From Takifugu bimaculatus (lineage: Eukaryota > Chordata > Actinopteri > Tetraodontiformes > Tetraodontidae), in contig CP034976.1 in NCBI GenBank assembly GCA_004026145.2, positions 13,149,887 to 13,213,886 on the forward strand: a DNA stretch of 64,000 bases, read 5' to 3'. The notes under the pieces were generated by a model, which did no database searches, had not been told where the DNA came from, and saw only the letters and a program-made list of their open reading frames with translations. Below, one piece after another: positions 1 to 11,090 of this stretch. Position 1 is the first letter of the stretch. Every line of letters starts with the position of its first letter. The position numbers and the translations under genes were made by a program.

Positions 1-797
1 ATGGCACCAGAGGTGCTTTAAGCTCTGGATATTCCTCTTTGAGCATGTATGTCTACCAGCGATTGTCACCTGTGGGCCCGGGATGACCAGGTGACCATAG
101 TCAAGCTTGACAGAGCCGTCCAAACCCGCCCCGTGGATTCCTCTTACATCCCAGAGGTTTCTGTTTCCAACCACTCTTAGAGCCTGGGGGCTGGACACAC
201 CCGTCCATGTGTTGGCCACCGTTGGCATAAGGAGACTGGATCAGGTCTTTCCGACCTCAGGGAGGCCTCCTGCCTCTCCTGTCCCCCCCAAGAGTTGCCT
301 GGTTCCATCTCAGGCCACCCCCTTCGTTGGGGTGTTGGACAGTGTGACTATGACAGCCATGTAGACGACATCCTGCACCGTCTGGCCTTCTTCCGAGAGG
401 ACCATTGCTACATTTCCTCATCTCTTGGGTCCTCTGAGCTGATGACCAGTCTGGTAAACAGGTTGTGGGCAGGTTTAGTTGGCTCTGCTACATTGTTAAG
501 TTGATGTCAGTCAAGTTGCAAGTTAAAGTGAAGATCTGTGGTGGTGCTTAGTGGGATAACATGGAATGAAGGTTCGGAATGTTCTATGAATCCCAATAGA
601 CCCCCAGAGCTCTCGGTCACTAGTAATCCCCATGTGCTCTCCTCCGGGTCATCCAGGGGTCACAGGTGACGTGGGATTACTGCACATACTCAACCTGCCA
701 CCACCTCTGCTCGTCATTCAGGCTTCATAGAACCGTGGTTACGTTTCAACGTTCCATTTTAATGTCAATGACCTGCTCTTATATCTGTGTTTCATAG
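1..797. other. Intronic or upstream DNA before the GNL1 exons
   Basis: No GNL1 exon could be recognised here, although the exons encoding the middle of the GTPase domain should lie upstream of 798. The stretch is therefore probably one intron, possibly enlarged by an inserted element. Short open frames occur on both strands. One runs on the minus strand across about 1-110, another on the plus strand at 295-504. Neither matches a family I recognise, and neither has clear splice sites or codon bias. The base ending at 797 is a good 3' splice site (tttcatag) for the exon that follows. Confidence 0.4.
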
Positions 798-1257
798 CGT
801 GGGCAGAGAAAAGAGGTTTCAAAACGGCAAAAGCAGCTCGCAATGATGTTTACCGAGCGGCCAACAGCCTCCTGCGTCTGGCGGTTGATGGCAGATTGTG
901 TCTTTGCTTAAGACCGTCTGGCTACAGCTGCCTCAGAGGTAAAACAGGCTCCTCCTCCACGTGTCCTCATAGAAATGAGTGTTTGAACAGTGGAAACAGC
1001 AGCTCAGATGGATCTGGTCTTTTCTGTGGCCTCCAGAACTTTGGGAAAATCATGCAGACCTGCCAGAGATCGTCGCTCTTCAAGGACGGACGCCAGAGGA
1101 CGAAGGAACGGGGGACAGGGGTGACGAGGACGCGGATGACGACGAGGATGAAGAAGAGGAAGACGAGGGCTTTAGCTGTCCAACACGGAGGGATGAGAAG
1201 CCACCGGACTTTATTGTAAACATGTATAACGCCCTGCGGGAAAGTGAGTGTGAGTGA
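798..1257 (+). CDS. GNL1: GNL1, C-terminal two exons (partial, 5' end outside window)
   Basis: These exons encode the C-terminus of guanine nucleotide-binding protein-like 1, a circularly permuted YlqF/HSR1-family GTPase linked to the MHC in vertebrates. Exon 798-938 begins in phase 1 after tttcatag. It reads WAEKRGFKTAKAARNDVYRA, then NSLLRLAVDGRL, the hallmark end of the GNL1 core. It ends at donor ag|gtaaaa. Exon 1037-1257 follows acceptor cctccag; joining the two keeps frame and gives ELWENHADLPEIVALQGR. A long acidic tail follows (DADDDEDEEEEDEG), then NMYNALRESECE and a stop. The acidic tail and the short ending match family members. The G-motifs are encoded upstream and are not seen here. 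An AATAAA at 2569-2574 is a possible poly(A) signal. Identity is near certain; the exact tail sequence is less conserved. Confidence 0.9.
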
Positions 1258-2699
1258 CCACGGAGGGAAGACGGAGCAGGCCGATCGCTCCCTCCTTCGT
1301 GCTTCGGCCCTCATGAACTTTCCTTCTCTTCCTAAATCCACATTCCCTCTGCTCCTCATCTTCATTCAGGTTATTCTGAATAGATCCTCTTTGCTTCTTC
1401 CTACAACGTTGTGCCTCTGATTGCTGAAGCTTATTCTCGGGTGGTGCTTCCTGGATGGGTTTCCTCATTGTTTATTACTTGTTTTACATTTAGAGCCCAG
1501 AACGAACACTCCCTCAGACAGGAATAACCTGGGCCAAAGTTGAGAAGTGCAGAACAAATTAGGACAGTTGACAGTCGAACGGTTGGGTTTGACCTGAAAA
1601 CTGTCTGGTCACGCCGGTGAGCTGCTGCTGCTCTGATTCACGGGTCGACCAAGTTGCTTTTATGAGCGTGAGGAGTTTATACAGTGGAACCACATGCTGC
1701 TGATTCAGGTGCCTCTTATATTTTAACTGTGTGAACCACGTTTCCATAGCAACAGCTATTCTTTCCAACCTGACTTCTTCTTCAGGAAGAAATGTTTTAA
1801 ATATTTATTTTGGAACCTCTTTATTTATTTTTATTTTTTTTCTGGACTTTAACGAAGAACTGTCAGCGAGTAATTTAGGTCGATGGGGCACAACGTTTGC
1901 AATCAGGAAGTGATTTTTCCCGCCTGTTGACATAAAATGTTCTGTGTTTTTACCATCATTGTAATTATGCCTGATGAAACTATTTGCTAGATTTCTTTCT
2001 TTGGCTTTGTTAGATTAAACAAACCGATATGAAATAGATATTAATTATAGTTTGTTTGGACTGATAAAATGACTCCAGTAATCTGGGATTAAATAAGACA
2101 AACTAATTGGTGAAAAACCAGCCAGTTTTAGTAGCAGGAGACTAATTGTACAGTCATCAAGCAAGACGTGACTGACGGGCATCATTCCGCTGGATTCTGG
2201 GGGGGGGGGGCTCATTACGCTCTCTATGCTAGCCTTGGCTACAACATACTGGCAGCACCTTTATATTCACTAAGAATTCTATTTTAAAACGAACAACATG
2301 TTTTTCTCTCATTATTTGCTCTCTGGCAGCACACCTGACACCCCCCCCCCCCACCCCCGTTGCTGTGTGTTGTTGTGTAAGACGTCACTCTGCAGCCACA
2401 TGCGCAGCGTGTGATGCTGTTACACCTGCAACAGACTTGATCTGGTTTCTGTGGGTTTGTTTTCCATGATGATGATGATGATGATGATGAGTGGACTGCT
2501 TAGGGAATATTGAAAGAATTTGGAGTTTGAGTGAAACAGATGTATTATTTTGGGTATGTGCAACTCTTAATAAAACAGAAAATATATAAATCCTGTTTCA
2601 ATTCAGTTGGAGTCATTAGAATCTAAAAGATTTGCGATGGAAGTGAAACATCAGTCAGAAGCTTTGACAGAACGAGCACTTTTTATGCTGCATGGATAC
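1258..2699. other. GNL1 3' flank, no gene seen
   Basis: This is A+T-rich sequence after the GNL1 stop. It contains homopolymer runs (G at about 2201-2210, C at about 2341-2353) and a short (GAT)n run at about 2467-2490. An AATAAA at 2569-2574 could end the GNL1 transcript, giving a 3' UTR of about 1.3 kb. I see no coding exon. Open frames on either strand lack splice context and family motifs. Confidence 0.4.
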
Positions 2700-3509
2700 C
2701 AAATCTATTCTCATCCAGATGTTTAATTCTTATTAAAACTAATTGGTCGGGAAACGTGCTTGATTAACGAACATATAGGATAACGGATTAGATTTACAGG
2801 TAATAACAACCAGCAGATCTAATTAAACTGCTCATCTACCAGACTGGAAGCTTTCCAGTTGGATGCAGGAAACCTTCAGGTGAGTCCACCGTACCACCAA
2901 TCTCATACCAGTGGTGGGCTGTCGGGGCCAGAAAGGCCCCCCATGCTGGCCTGAACACACTCAGAAAAAGTATGAAAATATATAAATGGAATGATCCGTA
3001 GTGTGTTCTCTTCGTGTCATGTTATAGCGACTCGCACTGCTTCCAGTGTTGAATATACTGTAGCTTTTATCCCATCATAGCTTGTGTCCGTCTAAACGGG
3101 CCGGGTCCATGTGTTCTGTAAGGGAGGGACGCTCGGTTGCGACAGAACCAGGATGTTGTGTGTCAGTAATTAAGGGACGACAACGGCACCAACACATCAT
3201 GAGACTGGGCTCAAAGGCGACTCCATAAAGTTCAGACCTGTTAATTAAATTCTGCTCTGCTGAATGTCTCCGCTGTCACACCTGTAACGCCCATGTGCTT
3301 TGAATTTGGTCCCTTTTTGTGACATCATCCAGTTGTCATGGCAACCCCTTCCTCCTCTCTTATTTACCCCCCCATCGTTGCGTCTCTGGTGACCTGCTCT
3401 TACATGTGGAGGAGAAATAATGAGAGCTGGAGCAAAAACAGAGCTGAGAAATTTGTCAGTCTGGTTTATATGCTCTCCGGGGCCCTGCCGATACGTGCAC
3501 GTGCACACT

Positions 3510-3558
<49 letters not shown>

Positions 3559-3850
3559 GGACAGAGCATCAGTGGGAAGCCAAAAAATTGTTTCAGAAGG
3601 AGGGAGAACAATAACAGGAGCTCTTGAGTTAGTGCTTCACTTAAAGGAAATAAAAATCAATGTGTCCCTGACGGAAGAGAAAAACGAGCTTAATGTCGTA
3701 ACTGTCATTATACTAAATAACTGTTCCGTGTTTCAGAGGCAAAGCTGGTGGCCACTAGAGGGCTGCCAGCACCTCCGCCGGTTAGAGTCTTAGCTGAAGC
3801 AGACAGGCCCAAAATAAGGCTTCACAGTTCAGAGGAATCCGCCTTATTAA
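2700..3850. repeat. Duplicated tract, copy 1
   Basis: Two blocks of this tract recur in the same orientation further along. Block A at about 2700-2870 begins ctcatccagatgtttaatt and matches about 11095-11265. Block B at about 3146-3850 begins gaaccaggatgttgtgtgtc and matches about 12131-12750. The copies differ by point changes and small indels. Copy 1 alone carries a (CA)n microsatellite at about 3511-3555. I see no transposase, terminal repeats or target-site duplication, so this may be a local duplication or two copies of an unnamed interspersed repeat. Confidence 0.7.
3511..3555. repeat. (CA)n microsatellite
   Basis: This is about 22 uninterrupted CA dinucleotides inside copy 1 of the duplicated tract. 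Copy 2 lacks the array at the equivalent place, so it probably expanded after the duplication. Confidence 0.95.
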
Positions 3851-4891
3851 GCCACAAGACAAATACATCAGATCAAAGTTCTGTGTTTAGCTCAGCTAGA
3901 CTGAGCCCAGTTGGTGTAACAAGTCCTGGAGGGAGGGAAGATCACTCCGGCATGGTGCTCCTCCAGCTGGCGATCCTGCTGGGGAAGCCAAGCTGGGGAA
4001 AGTTTCAGTTCCGGTCGAACGCCGTCTTTGCTGTGCGGCCCTGATGGTTGTGTTTGGAGGATAACTGGTCAGAGAGGAGGTCATTGTTGAGACCCGAGTA
4101 TGGGGCAGTGGAATCAAGAACATCCCTGATGTTGTTGGGCTTTTGGGGGCAATAAACCCCCATGTTGGAAGGTGCCAGCACTCCTGCCATGGCACAACCA
4201 AACATGCTGCCCATGGCAGCAAAGGTGGGACAACCTGTGGAAGTAAAGAAGCTAAGACAGGAAAAAGCACACCACCAGAAAAGAAACACAACTTTTCAGC
4301 TAGCTTCAGCCATGTGGGAGTCCATTATCGTGCCGTCTGTGGAGAACTACTGGGATTACTTACTCGATATTTTTACGAGATGATTTGAAGATGCCAGAAC
4401 ACCAGGTGACAGAAAATACATTTAGATAAAACACTTGGGGTTTCAAATTTTTCTAAATGCATTTAGAATCTATTGTGATGTGATTGCTAACGCTGCTAAC
4501 ATAATGCAAAAATGCATATTTAAACAAATCAATGCTTAAAAAGTTGATGCCAAGTTTACATTTACACTCATTTACACTTATGTACCAACATTTTAAATTT
4601 TAAATTTACTCATCTGTTTTATTATCATTTGCATATAAAATAGATCTACAAAAATTCAGGACAACTGTCATTTTTACGTCTACAAAAAAAATCAAACCAC
4701 AATTTTATGTCATATTTAATGTCTGACTGCACTTCGAGCAGGAGAGTTAAAGAGGATGTGGAACAGGGGAAACCGGTGGCACTTTAATGGTTTTAAATTA
4801 CAGTTTCAGTAGGTTAAACAGTTGAGTGCAGTAGGTTAATAGCCTTGGGTTACTAGCTGTCACGCATTACCTTGTTATTATTCGTCGTCAG
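3851..4891. other. Unassigned DNA before the GNL1 copy
   Basis: Between about 3896 and 4291 there are overlapping open frames on the minus strand (131 and 94 residues) and on the plus strand. The minus-strand frame ending near 4005 starts with a hydrophobic stretch (LFWWCAFSCLSFF) and reads somewhat like a real exon. I cannot link it to a family and no splice sites support it. The rest is A+T-rich with nothing recognisable. Confidence 0.3.
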
Positions 4892-5690
4892 GTCTCAGTT
4901 TCCCACAGCGACCACGCTGGAATTATGAGATGAGCCGAGAGAAGCTATTGAGGAAGGAGGAGAGGTCTTTCAGAGACTACCTGGATGAGCTGCTCTCCAG
5001 AAACCCACCTGGGTCCATCAGCCACTTTGAACACAATCTGGAGGTCGGTGACTTCATTTGTGATCATTTCAATTTCTCTCATTAACATGAACACGTATCA
5101 ACATCAAGGAAGTAAGAAAAACCCAACGCATTTGTGCAGTGCACATGTGTTCATTCTGGTCAATACTCCATCTTTGTTCACTCAGTTGACCTATCCAGTT
5201 GGGAGCAGAAGATTCAGAAGGATGCAGTTGCTGAGCAACTAGATGGAGATCAGCTAGATGAAAAGGACTCCGTGCTGATGGAGCATCAAAGCGATAGCAG
5301 CATGGAGATGAACAGCTCATCCCAGGAGCTCTACAAAGACGGCGTTCTCACGCTTGGGTGCATCGGTACGTAACTCCCTTCGGCCTGATGTTCCACATCT
5401 CACTCTTGATGTGTCCATCTGAAATATAAGGCAGCAGCTTTAGTGAATAGAGTTATTGCTGTATTTCTACCTTCAGGATTCCCAAACGTGGGTAAATCCT
5501 CAGTTATAAACAGCCTGGTGGGCAGGAAGGTGGTGAGTGTATCTCGAACCCCAGGCCACACCAAATATTTCCAGACCTACTAGATGTGGCAGCAGCTGTG
5601 GAGGGTTTTGAAGATGTCAGAATACTCGTTGTGGACATCAGGCACTCTTTACATGACCGTAATCACATGTTGCTGAAATATGTAGATTTG
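4892..5690 (+). pseudogene. GNL1 partial copy, exon order scrambled and broken
   Basis: Four GNL1-like exon segments lie on the plus strand, downstream of the GNL1 C-terminus. Segment 4892-5043 encodes the N-terminal part (RPRWNYEMSREKLL, then SHFEHNLE). Segment 5186-5365 starts VDLSSWEQKIQKD and ends ELYKDGVLTLGCIG. Segment 5477-5580 encodes FPNVGKSSVINSLVGRK, with the Walker A-type G1 motif, and runs to RTPGHTKYFQTY. A TAG stop at 5581 comes where an intron donor is expected. Immediately after it, 5584-5690 encodes the segment WQQLWRVLKMS, frameshifted into ILVVDIRHS. In normal GNL1 that segment belongs between the first two. The LNKVDL-type G4 region is absent. The copy cannot encode a normal GTPase. 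It could be a tandem duplicate that decayed, or the 5' half of the same gene displaced by rearrangement or misassembly. Confidence 0.8.
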
Positions 5691-5804
5691 TAGTGTGGGA
5701 TATATATATAAAGGAAGCCATTGATGAGGATATTTTTACATTTTACACAATGTGGCTGCGTGTGTATCACTGACAGCAGAAAATCTGTTCCAGACATTAA
5801 GTAC

Positions 5805-6613
5805 TACAGGGGACTCTTGGGTTTTTGGGGACTACAGGGGACTCTTGGTTTTTGGGGACTACATGGGACTCTTGTTTTTTGGTGACTACAGGGGACTCTT
5901 GGTTTTTGGGGACTACAGGGGACTCTTGGTTTTTGGGGACTACATGGGACTCTTGGTTTTTGGGGACTACAGGGGACTCTTGGTTTTTGGGGACTACAGG
6001 GGACTCTTGGTTTTAGGGGACTACATGGGACTCTTGTTTTTTGGTGACTACAGGGGACTCTTGGTTTTTGGGGACTACATGGGACTCTTGGTTTTTGGGG
6101 ACTACAGGGGACTCTTGGTTTTAGGGGACTACAGGGGACTCTTGGTTTTTGGGGACTACAGGGGACTCTTGGTTTTTGGGGACTACAGGGGACTCTTGGT
6201 TTTAGGGGACTACAGGGGCCTCTTGGTTTTTGGGGACTACATGGGACTCTTGTTTTTTGGGGACTACAGGGGACTCTTGGGTTTTTGGGGACTACAGGGG
6301 ACTCTTGGGTTTTGGGGACTACAGGGGACTCTTGTTTTTTGGGGACTACAGGGGACTCCTGGTTTTTTGGGGACTACAGGGGACTCTTGGTTTTAGGGGA
6401 CTACAGGGGACTCTTGGTTTTTTTGGGGACTACAGGGGACTCTTGGTTTTAGGGGACTACAGGGGACTCTTGGTTTTTGGGGACTAGAGGGGACTCTTGG
6501 TTTTAGGGAACTACAGGGGACTCTTGTTTTTTGGGGACTAGAGGAGACTCTTGGTTTTTGGGGACTACATGGGACTCTTGGTTTTTTGGGGACTACAGGG
6601 GACTCTTGGTTTC
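5805..6613. repeat. 27-bp minisatellite, about 30 copies
   Basis: This is a tandem array whose unit is close to ggggactacaggggactc followed by ttggttttt. Variant units have acatggg for acagggg, or ttagggg for ttggggg. Because 27 is divisible by three, the array reads open as a nine-residue periodic peptide (FGDYRGLLV) for over 600 bp. I treat that frame as a by-product of the repeat: there is no conserved neighbour sequence and length changes accumulate towards the 3' end. Confidence 0.95.
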
Positions 6614-8900
6614 TCTTTTCTGGTCAGCATTTTTAAATATCTACACCATCTACAGCAAGGGGAGCTCAGTTCCAACATGAACAGTGGAAACCCATCTCTT
6701 GTCGTTGAGAATCGCAAAGTGTGGATCATCTGCATTTTTTGCAGTTTTTCTCCCTTCTTCACGACTCCAATTGATTGTGGATAGAGGGCTCAAGGTTCTC
6801 TGTTCATCACCATAGTTTCCTGTAAATTGTGGTCCATTGTCATGACAACCACGGGAATATCACAGTGTTCAAATATTGCTTTAGTTTATGTCCCAACTTA
6901 CACAACAGTCGTGTCACTCAGACATATGAATTCTGGGTCGTTGGCCTAATAATCAATGACTAACAGGCAGTCCTTGCCTTCAAGCTGACAAAGATCCATC
7001 CTAAAATTCCGCACAACTCCCGAGCCTTGTCGTGTTGCCTCAGTGGCTTCTCAGGGTGTGGGTGCTCCTGGTTCAGCTTTATCTTTTAGCCAATTTTTGT
7101 CTTTGCCCGGATGAAAGAACTCTCTGCCTCAACTGTTCACAAGTTTTTAAATTGAAAAACAGTGTTTGTTTCTTCCAGGAAGCCTGATTTTGTGTGTCAC
7201 CTTGGATTTTTTTTAGTAGTTTGTTTGCAGTCTCTTTGTCTCTGCCACTGTGTCCAGTGTCGGTGGAATCTCAGTGCCACTCACATCGAAATGAGCTATT
7301 CATTCATCCTTCAAAGCCGTCTGCGCCTCCTCGTCTGCATCTATGAACATCGTCTCCTCGTAGTCACTGGTGCCACTCTGCTTTTCTATAAAATGCACTT
7401 TTTTCTCAGAGAAAGAGCATTTCCACCTGTCTTTTCTGAAGCCTGCGCACTCTTTCTTGCAGTTCCCCCTGTTCGACTGAGGCTTTAGACTTGTGTGTCT
7501 TTTCTTCATGGACATCCTCAGTCCAATTCAGCAGCTTCTGTCTCGCTGCTAAAAGCCCTTTTCTCTGCTTTTGTGTTCCCTGAAGCCTGGCATCCCTTAA
7601 TAGCTTTTTCATGCATGGGATTAGTCTCATTTGAGTAAATGTATTCTCTCTTTATTAACCAGTACACGAATCACAATCTGGTCATATGGTATTGACTCAC
7701 TTAATGTACCAAAGTTGCATGGCTGACTTTTCAGCCGCATGTCTCTTATTTCTCCGTTTGAACGGAGTTTCTGACAACATATCTCTCCTATCGATTATTT
7801 TTCTCGGACTTTGACATGACTATGTTGAATTAATCTTTCCAGTCCTCTATGAAGTCAAGCGTGTTGTACATGTCCAGCGCACTGTTAGCATCAGCGCTAT
7901 CTTCTGTTTGGCATCTCCTTCCAGACGGATGGCAACTGTGTCGTGGAAAAGGCCATGAGACTGGCCGATCGCCATCTTTAGGAAAGGCAAATCAGGTTCC
8001 AAACCCTAATCCTTAACGTACTCTTCTGTACTGGCTTAAGAGGTATCTCAGAGGATTTTTTTTGTTTTTTTTAATTCTGTAAGGGGAAGAAAGTAAACAC
8101 ATGCAAAAACATACAATAAAAATTGTATTTAGGGAATTATTAGGGCATATAACTGTTATTTTTATTGAGGGGTGACTATGGTTTATAATGAATACCCAGA
8201 CAGGTGCCCTTTCATTACACTTTCTTATTAACATTATTCTGCAGCACTTTAAACATCCCGACACTAAATGATGCTCCGGGTTCAAACCTAATAACAGTAA
8301 TTGATTATATCAAAGTCCAGAAATGATTTCAGCTAAATTTCAACCCAGTGATGCTTCTGTTTCAGACTGCTGCATGTCAGCAGCTCCTGTTTCAGATCAC
8401 TCTGTTATTACGTTGGGTTTTAAACCCTCTGCTGGAAGCCGTAGCAACAAGAGCTCCTGGAGATTCTGTTCAATGTTATTAAATTTTCATCTCCTCTCCA
8501 AGTGTTTCAAAGTAGGAGATTATAAAATTCTAAAGTTTAGATTTTTTTTATTCTTTCAACAAAATTAACAAACTAGCACGCCTTAATTTAATTAAAGAAA
8601 TAAACACATATGTAATAAGGAATCACCAACTGACTCTTAGGAAGTAATAACTCTGCAAAGAAACCCTTGATGTTTATCTCAAAAAAGCAGAAGTGGCCCA
8701 CAAAGTAAAAGATCCAGAGCAAAATGGATTGAAGATGGCGATAACTTATTTCTGTCAAAACACTTTAATCACTGTATAGATGTGAGCTGATATCATCACG
8801 TTTGTACTGGACAAGGCTGTCGACGGCTTGTCTTTGAATCTCCCCGCTGTGACGGCCGGACATCGAAACGCCACCAACACTGTTTGGTCCTATCAAAAAA
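6614..8900. other. Intergenic, no gene recognised
   Basis: This is A+T-rich DNA without a recognisable gene. Minus-strand open frames at 7300-7515 and 7406-7630 overlap in different frames. The second is rich in Lys, Arg, Glu and Gln (KLLRDARLQGTQKQRK) and could be an old coding fragment. No start context, splice site or family motif supports either one. Confidence 0.3.
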
Positions 8901-8969
8901 TCTTTTGTTTGTGTTTATCACAATAACTTAAACCAGAATCTAGTCCCTGTTCACCATCGAACAGGGACC

Positions 8970-9283
8970 TCCAACAAATGCTGGGACGGTTCGCGACCGA
9001 GTGTGAAGCGGCAGGGATGCGGATCAGCACCTCCAAGTCAGAGTCCATGGTCCTCGCTCGGAAAAAGGTAGAGTGCCTTCTCCGGGTCGGGGAGGAGGTC
9101 CTGCCCCAGGTGGAGGAGTTCAAGTATCTCGGGATCTTGTTCACGAGTGAGGGTGGGATGGAACGGGAGATCAAAGGGCGGATCAGAGCGGCGTCAGCAG
9201 TGATGCGGGCGCTTAACCGATCCGTCGTGGTGAAGAAGGAGCTGAGCCGGAAGGCGAAGCTCTCGATTTACCGGTCGATCTGA
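8970..9283 (+). mobile_element. Non-LTR retrotransposon (LINE) reverse transcriptase fragment
   Basis: An open frame reads LGRFATECEAAGMRISTSKS, then a cysteine-containing stretch, then VEEFKYLGILFTSEGGMERE and KGRIRAASAVMRALNRSVVV up to RKAKLSIYRSI before a stop. The order AAGMRIS, KSE, FKYLG, RI and AKLSIY is the palm-to-thumb part of LINE reverse transcriptases that are very common in fish genomes. The catalytic YxDD segment and the endonuclease are absent, and the frame ends early. This is therefore a truncated, dead insertion of about 300 bp. I cannot name the clade with confidence. Confidence 0.85.
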
Positions 9284-11090
9284 CAATCTAGATCAAATAA
9301 TCTAGACAAAATTCAAGTGACTCTCGATCTACATTTACGAAAGATCTGTTGCCAAGATGCATGTGGTGATTGAACTCCTAGATTATTAACTCTTAACAGA
9401 AGATGGTGGCTTTATTTTGGTTCTTGCCTTTGTCTCATTTGAAAATGTCCTTATTTTTTTCAGTGCTTACATATTTAGATTTTAATAATAATGCTGGTTA
9501 ATGAAGCAGGTGCATCACCAAGATTTTCTATTAAACCTGGGAACAAACAAGACTTTCTTTATAAATCTGGAATTGTGATTCTGATTGTGACAGATGCTGT
9601 ATAAATAAGGATTGATTGATAAGGATGAAATAAAGCACAGTTTTGACAGAAATGCTCTGTATTTTGTTTTAAATTCAAACCTGTTGTCATTAGCCAGCTT
9701 GCAGATGATGCGAACATCTTTATGAGACCCCAAACTCAGGTCCCGAGATAATTCAACTGCTCAATCCAATTTCTTTATAAGAACAATTAGAGTTAATGCC
9801 GATGCGCCAACGGGATTTAACAGAAGCTTATAACATTCCTATAAAATCAGTTGACAAATGCTTGGAAATACACGTCAGGTCTGATTGTTGTTGTTGTTGT
9901 TGTGTGTTTTACTTAACGATGTGTGGAAGGTTTACTTGGACCAAAGAACCAAAGTTGTGGTTACTCCCCTGTCCAAGCGCTCTCCTGGTTGTCTGACGCT
10001 GGTGCACGTCTGCCCGTCCTCCCGTGTACGACCCATTACGTCCCCCCGGATTAAATGGTTGCTCTACTGGGCTTTGGTACCTCTGTTCTTCCTTCCTTTT
10101 GCAGTTGGATGCAACCTCCTGGGCTCTTTCCCCAACATGTATCTAAAAACCCAACTGAAGAGAAACTATGAACGCATGGGGAATAACAGCTAAATGGTAA
10201 ACAAACCTCATCCTTAGCTTATTGAGAGACGTCGGTTTAGTGGATCGAGCCTTTTTCTTACTAAGTTTGAAAGCATGGTGAGATGTATCTACCCAGAGAA
10301 TTTGTTGGCTCTTCCTAACAGAGCCATTAAGAAGGTCTATCTAATTCATTTTGATTATGTCTGAAAGAAAAAGAGATACACAATAGTAAGAGAACAGAGA
10401 TGACCCATAAAAGCGGCGATGGGGGCCTACAGCCTATTGATTTATCTTTATCAATGGAACACTGAAAATGAACTGTTAAAGTCCTCATTTAACAATAAAA
10501 GCTCCTGGCATCATATCCCAGGAGAAATCTTCAAGAAATTGGAGGCCCTGAATTTTTCATTAATATGTGTTTTCAATATCCATGAAAATTCCAGTTAAAT
10601 TGTCCCCATTTTCACCATTAGCTTCTTTTATATTGGAAACTTGTACCTCCCACAACAAACTGATGTACAACAATAGAAGCATTACAGTTAAATTACTGGA
10701 TGGATGAAGGTTGCGTTATAGTTTGACTTTAAGTCAGGTGAGTTTCAACCTCGACTCACATCACTCCGACTTTTCTAGTTGGAATCTCTGACTTTGAGGT
10801 TATTAAAATTCCTAATAAACCATTAGAAACATGTTTGATGACATCACACACTTTTTATCGCCTTTGTTAAATGCCATACAACTCATCTAGGAAGGAACTG
10901 CATATTCTATATGCTAAATACTTAACAAATTCAAGAGCAAAATGAATCCATTTTAAAGTTGAAAGAGTGTAAACCATCTGCTGATCTATCATGACAGAGA
11001 TTTGGGTGTGAAACAATTAAATTTATATTTTTTGATGAACGTCTGATCATTTATTTTTTCAATCTGCCAAATTCATCCAGAGGTAAAATT
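9284..11090. other. Intergenic, no gene recognised
   Basis: This A+T-rich stretch contains only short open frames. One at 9885-10193 (+) contains a hydrophobic segment (WALVPLFFLPFAVGCNLL) but begins in a (TGT)n run and has no supporting context. I see no RNA gene or regulatory motif here. Confidence 0.3.

Noticed and set aside
5752..6396. 214-codon FGDYRGLLV repeat frame
   Set aside because: It is an artefact of the 27-bp minisatellite. The frame collapses as unit lengths vary and there is no non-repeat coding sequence.
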